Shown piece by piece: positions 55,240 to 64,000 of a stretch of 64,000 nucleotides of DNA. This DNA is from Mauremys mutica. Lineage: Eukaryota > Chordata > Testudines > Geoemydidae. The notes below the pieces were generated by a model. It searched no databases. It saw only the letters and a program-made list of their open reading frames with translations, and was not told where the DNA came from. A program made the translations under genes and the position numbers. Location: positions 39,564,399 to 39,628,398 of the forward strand of contig NC_059084.1 of assembly GCF_020497125.1 (NCBI RefSeq), read 5' to 3'. How positions within the stretch are numbered: position 1 is the first letter of the stretch; the number at the start of each line of letters is the position of its first letter.

Positions 55240-57446
55240 ATTGATAGAGATACTCTAATTTTAGTCAGGAGGAGAGGATGGAAGAGGATAAAGTAGGGAC
55301 CAGATCAGATAAAAAACATTCACATACAAAAGAATCTGACACATCAGAAAAAGCCAGACAAATAAACAGTGACAAGTTTTTAAAGTGCTTGTACACAAAT
55401 CATAGAAGTCTAAATAATAAGATGGGTGAACTAGAGTGCCTTGTAATAAAGGAGAATATTTATATCATAGGCATCACAGAAACCTGGTTGAGTGAGGACA
55501 ATCAATGGGACACAATCATTTCAGGGTACAAAATATATTGGAAGGACAGAACAGATCATGCGGGGGCGGGGAAGTGGCACTATATGTGAAAGAAAATATA
55601 GATCAAATGAAGTAAAAATCTTAAGTGAATCTGCATGTTCCATAGAATATCTATGGATAGTAATATCATGCTCTAATATAACAGTATAAATAAATATTAT
55701 ATAAATATAATATAACAGTAGGGATCTATTATCGACCACCTGACCAGGACAGTGATAGTGATGATGAAATGCCAAGGGAGATTAGAGGGGCTATCAAAAT
55801 AAAGAAATACTGGGGGATTTCAATTATCCTCATATTGACTGGAAACATATCACCTCACGATGAAATGCAGAGACAAAATTTCTCGATGCTTTAAATGACT
55901 GCTTCTTGGAGCAGCTGGTACAGGAACCCACAAGGGGAGAGGCAATTCTTGATTTAGTCATGAGTGGAGCACAGGATCTGCTCCAAGAGGTAAATATAAC
56001 AGGACCGCTTGGAAATAGTGACCATAATATAATAACTTTTAACATTCCTGTGGTGGGAAGAACACCTCAACAGCCCAACACTGTGGCATTTAACTTCAGA
56101 AAGGGGAACTATGCAAAACTTAGGGGGTTAGTTAAACAGAAGTTAAAAGGTACAGTGACTAATGTGAAATCCTTGCAAGTTGCATGGGTGCTTTTTAAAG
56201 ACACCATAATAGAGACCCAACTTCAATGTATACCCCAAATTAAGAAACACAGTAAAAGAACTAAAAAAGAGCCACCGTGGCTTAACAACCATGTAAAAGA
56301 AGCAGTGAGAGATAAAGAGACTTCCTTTAAAATGTGGAAGTCAAATCCTAGTGAGGCAAATAGAAAGGAGCATAAACACTGCCAGAGAGGAGTTTGAAGA
56401 ACGGCTAGCCAAAAACTCCAAACAGCTTGGCTTGTTTAGCCTAACCAAAAGAAGGTTGAGGGGGGATATGATTGCTCTTTATAAATATATCAGAGGGATT
56501 AATATTAGGGAGGGAGATCTCACAAAACTAAGTGATTGGGCAACAAAATGGCAAATGAAATTTAATGTGGATAAATGTAAAGTAATGCACATTGGGAAAA
56601 ATAACCCCAACTATACATACAATATGATGGGAGCTAATTTATCTACAACTAATCAGGAAAGAGATCTTGGAGTCATTGTGGATAGTTCTCTGAAGACATC
56701 CACACAGTGTGCAGTGGCAGTCAAAAAAGGAAACAGGATGTTAGGAATCATTAAAAAGGGGATAGAGAATAAGATGGAGAATATCTTATTGCCCTTATAT
56801 AAATCCGTGGTACACCCACATCTTGAATACTGTGTACAGATGTGGTCTCTTCATCTCAAAAAGATATACTGGCATTAGAAAAGGTTCAGAGAAGGCAAGT
56901 AAATGATTAGGGGTTTGGAACAGGTCCCATATGAGAAGAGATTAAAGAGGCTAGGACTTTTCAGCTTGGAAAAGAGGAGACTAAGGGGGGATATGGTAGA
57001 GGTATATAAAATCATGAGTGATGTGGAGAAAGTGAATAAGGAAAAGTTATTTTCTTGTTCCCATAATATAAGAACTAGGGACCACCACATGCAATTAAGG
57101 AGCAGCAGGTTTAAAACAAGTAAAAGGAAGTTCTTCACACCGCACACAGTCAACTTGTGGAACTCCTTGCCTGAGGAGGTTGTGAAGGCTAGAACTATAG
57201 CAGGGTTTAAAAGAGAACTGGATAAATTCATGGAAGTTAAATCCATTAATGGCTATTAGCCAGGATGGGTAAGGAATGGTGTCCCTAGCCTCTGTTTGTC
57301 AGAAGGTGGTGATGGAGAGAGATCACTTGATCATTACCTGTTAGGTTCACTCTCTCTTTGGGCCCTGGTATTGGCCACTGTTGGTAGACAGGATAATGGG
57401 CTGGATGGACCTTTGGTCTGACCTAGTATGGCCATTCTTATGTTCT
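55240..57446 (+). mobile_element. CR1 LINE with internal RT deletion
   Basis: The endonuclease domain starts at 55278: FLKCLYTNHRSLNNKMGELE, IIGITETWLSEDNQWDT and ISGYKIYWKDR. It then continues frame-shifted and resumes at 55906 (GEAILDLVMSGAQDLLQ, LGNSDHNIITF, the SDH motif). The C-terminal ORF2 follows at 56350-57259 ([64 protein letters not shown]). The RT palm with FADD is missing between about 56390 and 56520, where a short stretch of C-terminal-like text (QLGLFSLTKRRLRGD) is fused in. The 3' end is TATGGCCATTCTTATGTTC. Confidence 0.9.
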
Positions 57447-57814
57447 AGCACCCACTGACTTTCAATGGGAGTTTGATGTATAATTGTCAAATCCCACCTG
57501 TAAAAATCTCACTCATTCACACCATGGCTACCCACTCTTCCTTCTTCTCATTGCAATAGGATAATCACTGCTGCCAGTGTCAGAGAAACAGAAATAACAT
57601 TGGGAATAAAAAATAAAGAAGTTATGACAATTTACACTAGCTGAGGATCTGGCCTTATTGACATGAATACATTTAAATAAATGCAACTGAATGGCATATA
57701 GAACTCTAAAAAATCCTCAGTATCTTCATGCTATAATGCAGAATGCCTTGGCTGACAGGAACCTGGGCCACCTAGATGGTTCATTTGTGACCAGTTAATA
57801 GATTTATTGCCATT
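57447..57814. other. Intergenic, OR 3' flank
   Basis: A TTTACACTAGCTGAGGATCTGG unit lies at 57630. No gene. Confidence 0.45.
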
Positions 57815-58771
57815 TCAATCACCCTTTCTGAACACCCTACCTTTCTGGACAGCTCTTCTCAGGGCCTCCTTGACATCTTTGTTTCTCAGGCTGTAGATGA
57901 GGGGATTGATCAGGGGTGTCAAGACAGTGTAAAGGATAGAAAAAATTTTGTTCAGGGCTTTCAGTGAACTGGTGTTGGGTAATATATAGACAATCATTAG
58001 GGTGCCATAGAAAACTGTAACCACAATAAGGTGGGAAGAGCAGGTGGAAAAGGCCTTTTGCCTCCCGGTGGCAGAAGGGATTCTCAGGATGGTGGAGATT
58101 ATATAAACATAAGATGTCAGGGTCAAAATAAATGGGAAAACAATGTCTATGGAGGAGAATATGAGGGTCACCAGGGTAACCAGACTGGTGTCACTGCAGG
58201 AGAGTTTAATCATGGGGGTGAAATCACAAAAGAAATGATCAATTTCATTGGGGCCGCAGAAGACTAATTGTGATACCAGACATATTAATATGGTAAGAAC
58301 TATGAATGAACTTAGCCATGATCCAACTGCTAGCTGCATACAAAACCTACCATTCATAAGGGATGCATAGTGCAATGGTTTACATATCGCTAAGTATCGA
58401 TCATAAGACATCAAAGCTAGCAGATAACACTCAACAGTCACCAGGACACCAAACCAATAAAACTGCACAATGCAGCCCGTCACAGAAATGGTCTTGTCTC
58501 CAGTCAGGAAATTGTTCAGCATCCTGGGCAGTATGGTGGAGGTGTAGCAGATTTCCACGCAGGACAAATTCCCCAGAAAGAAGTACATGGGGGTGTGAAG
58601 GTGCTGATCAGACACAACTATCGCAACAATGAGTATATTTGCAGTCATGGTGACTATGTAAATCACTAGAAACAGCAAGAAGAAAAGAATTTGCAGTCCA
58701 GGGAGATTCCCAAATCCCAGCAGAATGAATTCTGTGATAGACGTTTGATTTTCCCCTTCTGCTTTCTCCAT
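57815..58771 (-). CDS. Olfactory receptor, OR6/OR11-like
   Basis: Encodes an intact 318-residue odorant receptor. A glycosylation site is at N8. The TM1 motif is AN (44-45), where most ORs have GN. LHTPMYFFLG lies at 58-67, the TM3 Cys at 100, MSYDRYLAICKPLHY at 121-135, KAFSTC at 239-244 and NPLIYSLRN at 289-297. The start MEKAEGENQTSITEF is an ATG at 58771 and fits family length. No stop or shift is present. Frames on the opposite strand are shadows. The text LSCVEICYTSTILPRML is typical of OR6/OR11 groups; the family name is inferred. Confidence 0.95.
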   Translation of the reverse strand: MEKAEGENQTSITEFILLGFGNLPGLQILFFLLFLVIYIVTMTANILIVAIVVSDQHLHTPMYFFLGNLSCVEICYTSTILPRMLNNFLTGDKTISVTGCIVQFYWFGVLVTVECYLLALMSYDRYLAICKPLHYASLMNGRFCMQLAVGSWLSSFIVLTILICLVSQLVFCGPNEIDHFFCDFTPMIKLSCSDTSLVTLVTLIFSSIDIVFPFILTLTSYVYIISTILRIPSATGRQKAFSTCSSHLIVVTVFYGTLMIVYILPNTSSLKALNKIFSILYTVLTPLINPLIYSLRNKDVKEALRRAVQKGRVFRKGD

Positions 58772-59335
58772 TCTCCATGTGATGCAACTAGTGATTGAGA
58801 AAAACTAATGATCATTTAAGGAATTTGCTGTACAATTAAACTCAGTGCACTTCCCTCCATTTGATACCATATAAATTCAAAGTGCAGGATTATATTCTCT
58901 CTCAAATGAGCATCTGCTTCATACCCAGATGTTTCATAGGGTACTGGGATGGAGAAACCCAACAGCTCACCCAAAGAGCAGGACCACAGTTAATATATTC
59001 CTCTTCTACACCTGCCCTCACATTTATTCATGCATTGATTCACAGATTTAAAGGCCACCAGATGATTAAATCATCTCATCTGATGTCCTCTAGAACACAT
59101 GCCAAAGAATTTCCAGAATTATCCCTGCATTGATCTTAATAAATTGTGTCTGGCTAAAACATGTTTTCCAGAAATACACTCAGGGCCAGATTTTCAACAT
59201 CTTTAGGTGAGTAGTGAGATTTTCAAAAGGACACAGGCAACACAAGTGCATTTATTTAAATGTCTCTTAGGCAACTAAATGCTTTTAAAATTCCATGAAG
59301 TGACTAAATACCTTTAAAAATCCATCTTGCTCTTG
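58772..59335. other. OR upstream region
   Basis: Contains GATTTTCAACATC and TTTTCAAAAGGAC (59191-59230). No promoter recognised. Confidence 0.4.
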
Positions 59336-59430
59336 GCTATACAAGAAGGCTGTGATAGAGTACCGAATAGAAACCAAGTCTCCCAAATGACAGGCTAGTG
59401 CCCTAAGCATAGGACTATCCTTCCACTTGA
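59336..59430 (-). repeat. tRNA-derived SINE fragment
   Basis: On the minus strand, TTAGGGCACTAGCCTGTCATT followed by GGGAGACTTGGTTTCTATTC resembles the tRNA-like head of turtle SINEs (B-box region). The A-box and 3' part are not convincing. Confidence 0.55.
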
Positions 59431-60789
59431 AATATAAGATGGAGCATTAAATGGTCAGAGAAAGTTTGTCCCACTGGTACCACTGCTTCCTTATCTGTAA
59501 GAATTTCCAGTCTCCATTCAGCGCACTTCCAACATACAGCTCTGTCCCGTGTGGTGCTCAGAGCCTTCCAAGAAATGCTAAGGGTCCCTCAACTTCCTCT
59601 GAAATTGAGGAAGAAGATACTGAGTGGGAGACCTGTAGTATCTCATAAGATTGGGTTGGGAAACTGAATAGGAAACTGTTCCCAGAAAAGTCTGGGTAAG
59701 CCGATGAAAACCCGCTGGAAAATTGTGGTGAAATGTCCTTGATAAAGTAATGAGATGTCCAGGAGAGGGAGATGGACAGAGAGCAGGAGAGTGAGGGACA
59801 TACAGATGAAGGGATATGGAAGGTGATTGACGGATAGATGGAGGGGTGTTTATGGGAATAGACAGAGGTTTAAGGAGTAGGTAGATAGATGTGTAATGTG
59901 ATCAGCAGAGATATAAAGGGATGTATAAGGGGACAGATAGAGAGACAAGTGTGCAAGGTAAAGATGGAGGAGTAGATAGAAAGACAGCCAGAGAGATTGT
60001 GTAAGAAGCTCCATTGAGGAATAGATGGAGTTTTATGAAATAGATACATCTCCATTGTGTTTCATCAGTTTCCCTAGCAATAAATCATGGTATGATTCTA
60101 AAGCCCTTACTCAGGCAAAGCTCCCACTAAGTGAGGACACTATCTAACAAGCATGTCTTTCCAAGTAAGGGCTGAATCTGAGTCAGAGTTTGAAGATTTG
60201 CCCCGATACTAGTCACACTCACCTTTAATCCTCAGCATGAAGCAGTGACCTCTCCATCAATGGTGACTGGGTCTGGTCTCGCAGTCAGTCTTGTCCCCTC
60301 AGTTTCCTGGGGAGACACCTACATGTTGCTGTTGGTATGGGCCTCTCTCCTGCTGCTCAGCTTGATTGTTTGCACGATACAAACCCTTATTTGACTCCTG
60401 CTCTGGATTCTCACAATATTTATTGGAGAAAGCAGCCTCCCCTGCTTAACTCTGCTGCTGAGATCTCCCTTGGGCCTGCTACTGGTGATAATTAGAATTA
60501 CCTTCATAGGGGAATTAACAATAAGTTGTTTGTCAAAATAGTGCAATACCAAAGCCAATGGCATTGACATTGGGTGGAGACATCCCCCGGGGTGAATTTA
60601 TCAAAATGGGGACACTATATCCTAGCAAAGAGGATAGGTAAAGTAAAGATAGAAGCTAGTGAGGAACAGTGAAATTTAATAGAGTCCCATTTAAATATAA
60701 CACATGAAGGCAAGCAACTGCATATTGACAAAATGTGGAAGTGCCTCTTCATACAGGCTAGAAGTCTACTAAAAGGTTGAAATAGAATA
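59431..60789. other. Intergenic, no gene recognised
   Basis: 59770-60050 is rich in GATAGA/GGGATAT words without strict periodicity. No coding frame is supported. Confidence 0.45.
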
Positions 60790-62040
60790 CCTGGCATTAA
60801 ATGAGGATATTGATATAATAGGCATCATGTTGTTGGTGGTAAGTTAGCGGAATGAGGATAATCAATGGGACACAGTAATAACAAGGTGTAAAATACACCT
60901 CTACCCTGATATAACACTGTCCTCGGGAGCCAACAAATCTTACCGTGTTATAGGTGAAACTGCGTTATATCGAACTTGCTTTGATCTGCCGGAGTGCGCA
61001 GCCCTGCCCCCCCGGAGCCCTGCTTTACCACATTATTTCCGAATTCGTGTCATATCAGATTGAATTATATCATGGTAGAGGTGTATGTAGGAATGGCAGA
61101 GTAGGTTGCACTGGGATGGGGAGTGGCATTATATCTTTAAAAAACATAGAGTCAAATAAGGTGAAAATTTTGAATGAATCAAACTGTACCATAGAATCTC
61201 TATGGATAGAAATTCTGTGCTTCAAAAATAAGTAAAGCAGTGGGAATACACTACTGACTATCAGACCAGGATGGTGACTGTGATTGTGAAATGTAAAGAG
61301 AGGGTAGAGAGACTACAAAATAAGAAAAGTACAAACGCCTGCATAGGGATTATTTAAAAACACTACAATAGAGGCCCAGTCTAAATATATATACCAAATC
61401 AGAAAAGACAATGATAGGACCAAAAAAAATCCCACCATGGCTAAAAGGCAGAGTAATGGAGGCTGTTAGAGATAAAAAGGCATCCTATAAAATTTGGAAA
61501 TCCAATGCTAGTAAGACTAATAGGAAGCTGTACAAATTCTAGCAAGCTGAATCTAAAAGTATTGTAAGTCGAGCCATAACAGAATTTGAGAAGTAACTTG
61601 TTGAAGTAGACCAGAAGCAGAAAGCTTGCCAAACAGGCAGTGGGACCACTACATGACCAAGGTATTAAAGGAGCACTCAAGGAAGACGAGACCATTGGAG
61701 AGAAGCTAAATGAATTATTTACACCCATCTTCATTGCAGACAATGTGGGGGAGATACTCAAATAAGAGCTATTCTTTTTGGGTAACAAATTTGAAGTAAG
61801 ACCCCACACTGATGTGTCAATGGAAGAGGTTTGAGAACAAATTAATAAATTAAACAGTAATAAGTCACCAAGACCAGATGGTATTCATCCAAGAGTTCTG
61901 AAGGACCTCAGATATGGAACTGCAGATCTACTAACTGGGGTTCATAACCTATCACTGAAACCATCCTCTGTACAATATGACTTGAAGGTAGGTAACGTAA
62001 CACCATTTTTTTTAAAAAAGGGATCCAGCATTCTGGCATT
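60790..62040 (+). mobile_element. Old CR1 LINE fragments
   Basis: NEDIDIIGIM and EDNQWDTVITRCKI (60807-60892) are endonuclease words. NKVKILNESNCTIESLWIEI (61159-61215) continues them beyond a MITE. KSPRPDGIHPRVLKDL (61860-61910) is the RT N-terminus. It is heavily decayed. Confidence 0.8.
60896..61083. mobile_element. TA-flanked MITE (Tc1/mariner type)
   Basis: The left end CACCTCTACCCTGATATAA and the right end TTATATCATGGTAGAGGTG are inverted repeats with few mismatches. Both flanks are TA (60894-60895, 61084-61085). 188 bp with no coding capacity. It splits the CR1 endonuclease reading, so it is younger than that LINE copy. Confidence 0.9.
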
Positions 62041-62099
62041 CTGGTGACATGGCCTGTCCATCTCATCTGTGATTTCATTAACAGAGTACGGATGCTTGG

Positions 62100-62428
62100 A
62101 ATGCCTGCCCGTATGAGAACCTCGGTAATGAGGGTTCCAAAGAGGATGGAGCTAGGCTGTTTTCACTGGTGGCAGATGACAGAACAAGTTGCAGTGGGGG
62201 AGGTCTCGACTGGATATTAGAAAACAATTTCACTAGGAGGCTGGTGAAGCACTGGAATGGGTTACCTAGGAAGGGGGTGGAATCTCCATCCTGAGAGGTT
62301 GGAGACCCAGCTTGACAAAGCCCTGACTGGGGTGATTTAGTTGGGTTTGTTCCTGATTTGAGCAGGGGTTGGACTAGATGAGCTTCTGAGGTCTCTTCCA
62401 AACCTAATCTTCTATGATTCTATGATCT
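62100..62428 (+). mobile_element. CR1 LINE 3' end
   Basis: GGTTCCAAAGAGGATGGAGC, GGTGGAATCTCCATCC and GGACTAGATGAGCTTCTGAG, ending with CTATGATTCTATGAT. Confidence 0.88.
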
Positions 62429-62433
62429 GGAAT

Positions 62434-62885
62434 CTTGACTTGCCATCTTATCCTCATCAGTTTCCTCAAACAGCCCATGTGAAAGTGATTCAGCTTCACA
62501 GCATGGTGCCTGTACACCATCTGGGTTTTGCATGCGTACGTCAAAGTTGGCAACACAATGTCTTTGTAGACCTTTAATTTTGTTTCTTGACTAATGCCTC
62601 TGCACTCCCACATTTGCACGTAGCCTACAAAAGGCCACACTTGCTTTGGCAATTCCGGCTTTGGTTTCATCATGAATGAGAACCACATGTGACAGTGTAC
62701 TGCTGAGGTAGGTGAACTTGTCCACTGACTGGATGGTTTGGCCATTCATTGCGACAGTACATTCTATGTCAGGCTTTCCTGGTGCAGGCTGCTACATCAC
62801 TTCTGCCTTTTTGATGTTGATTGTGAGACCAAAATTATCACAAGCTGAAGAGAAATAGTCCATACTCAGCTGCATGTCAGTCTGA
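62434..62885 (-). pseudogene. Non-CR1 LINE reverse transcriptase C-terminus
   Basis: On the minus strand: DYFSSACDNFGLTINIKKAE, then VDKFTYLSSTVSH, then KLKVYKDIVLPTLTYACKTQ with LNHFHMGCLRKLMRIRWQ. This is the RT thumb and C-terminal tail of a non-LTR element different from CR1, possibly RTE-like. It ends where the Harbinger element begins. It is not intact. Confidence 0.65.
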
Positions 62886-64000
62886 AGCCTGGTCTACACT
62901 AGCCGTTTAAACCGGTTTTAGGAGCGTAAAACCAATTTAACACCACACCCGTCCACACTAGGAGGCACCTTATATCAATTTTAATGGCTCTTTAAATCGG
63001 TTTCTGTACTCCTCCCCGACGAGAGGAGTAGCGCTAATATTGGGATTAACATATCGGAATAGGGTTAGTATGGCCGCAAATCAACGGTATTGGCCTCCAG
63101 GCAGTAACCCACAGTGCACCACTGTGACCGCTCTGGACAGCATTCTGAACTCTGATGCACTGGCCAGGTAGACAGGAAAAGCCCCGCAAACTTTTGAAAT
63201 TCATTTCCTGCTTCCCCAGCGTGGAGAGCTCATCAGCACAGGTGACCACGCACAGCTCATCTGCACAGGTAACAATACAGTCTCCTGAGAATCGAAAAAG
63301 AGCCCCAGCATGGACTGCACGGGGGATACTGGATCTGATCGCTATATGGGGAGAGGATTCAGTGCTAACAGAACTGCGTTCCAAAAGACAAAATGAAAAA
63401 GTATTTGAAAGAATTTCTAAGGCTATGACGGATAAAGGCCACAGCAGGAACTCACTGCAGTGCAGAGTGAAAGTTAAGGAGCTCAGACAAGCCTACCAGA
63501 AAACCAAAGAAGCAAACAGTAGGTCCGGGGCAGGTCGAAAAACATGCCGCTTCTATGCTGAGCTGCATGCAATTTTAGGGGGCTGCGCCACAAGTACCCC
63601 ACCCCTGATCGTGGATTCCGAGGTGGGGGTTGTAATCTCTGCCATGTCTGAGGACTTTGCGGACGGGGAAGATGAAGATGAAGAAGAGGAGGACGACCTA
63701 GCAGAGAGCACACAGCACTCCATGAGCCCCAGCAGCCAGGAGCTTTTTTTCACCCTGACGGAATTACCCTCCTCCCAGCCCTCCCAAGCAACTATCCCAG
63801 ACAATGACGCCATGGAAGGGACCTCTGGTGAGTGTACCTTTGTAAATATCAAACATTGTTTTTTAAGCAAGCGTTTTTTAATGATTGATTTGCCCTGAGG
63901 ACTTGGGATGCATTCGCAGACAGTATAGTTACTTAGAAAAGTTTGTTAACATGTCCGGGGATTGAGCGGAAATCCTCCATGGACATCTCTATGAAGCACT
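62886..64000 (+). mobile_element. Harbinger-type DNA transposon (runs off the window)
   Basis: Begins with the TIR-like CCTGGTCTACACTAGC. This is followed by GTTTAAACCGG palindromic text and then a Myb/SANT-like coding exon. The right end, and any DDE transposase gene, lie outside the window. It interrupts the LINE RT at 62885. The target duplication could not be tested. Confidence 0.7.
63155..63827 (+). CDS. Myb/SANT-like Harbinger accessory protein, exon 1
   Basis: An open frame from ATG at 63155. A Myb/SANT-like trihelix domain covers about residues 50-140: RAPAWTARGILDLIAIWG, VFERISKAM, QCRVKVKELRQAY and CRFYAELHAILGG. An acidic run (GEDEDEEEEDD, about 171-181) and a Ser/Pro-rich part follow. 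CTG/GTGAGT at 63827/63828 is a good splice donor in phase 1, and after it the frame reads as intron. In Harbinger elements such a protein binds the TIRs and brings the transposase to the nucleus. A SSAQVT duplication (25-40) is seen. It may be still intact. The exact start Met is uncertain. Confidence 0.75.

Noticed and set aside
63483..63870. Minus-strand frames of 76 and 105 codons
   Set aside because: Antisense shadows of the Myb/SANT exon (poly-Ser is the complement of its acidic run).

Overview
This window is vertebrate nuclear DNA, most probably from a turtle. The reasons are single-exon olfactory receptor (OR) genes set in a landscape dominated by CR1-type LINEs whose 3' ends carry the ATTCTATG octamer, together with gypsy LTR elements, hAT and Harbinger DNA transposons, and tRNA-derived SINE remnants. 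The species cannot be named from the sequence alone. Nothing bacterial or plasmid-like is present.

Host genes are few. Three complete class II OR genes lie at 6761-7717 (minus, OR14-like), 27231-28187 (plus, OR5/9-like) and 57815-58771 (minus, OR6/11-like). Each has one coding exon of 318 codons. A broken OR4-like pseudogene lies at 18988-19554, and a short OR relic lies at about 33.5-33.67 kb. The window is therefore a sparse part of an OR cluster inflated by transposable elements.

Region by region: 0-2 kb holds a hAT transposase relic, then a gypsy RNase H fragment with its 3' LTR. 4.46-4.90 kb is a hAT MITE with an 8-bp target duplication. 8-9.5 kb holds GC-rich DNA-transposon debris and a CR1 end. 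12.9-18.5 kb is a decayed gypsy element whose pol order is protease, integrase, RT, RNase H (the Gmr1 arrangement), flanked by two dissimilar LTRs. 19.8 kb, 35.6-36.9 kb and 51.0-52.5 kb hold three diverged members of one long-LTR family. That family carries a conserved reading frame without an ATG and, in two copies, a minisatellite. 28.4-31 kb is an antisense CR1 between inverted flanking repeats. 39.6-41.8 kb is a gypsy 5' LTR with a gag that contains a SCAN-like capsid domain. 43.9-48.5 kb is an almost complete gypsy element of conventional pol order, with 191-bp LTRs and only two stop codons, inserted into an older CR1. 52.6-57.4 kb holds two CR1 LINEs. 60.8-62.9 kb holds more LINE fragments, one of them carrying a TA-flanked MITE. 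From 62.89 kb to the window end is a Harbinger-type transposon encoding a Myb/SANT-like protein.

The OR genes act independently as odorant receptors; no operon-like logic applies. The most interesting non-gene material is the long-LTR family, the Gmr1/SCAN-gag gypsy pair, a three-copy AT-rich repeat (39.4, 42.8 and 54.6 kb, one copy inverted), and a hairpin at the OR/CR1 junction at 33.64-33.71 kb.
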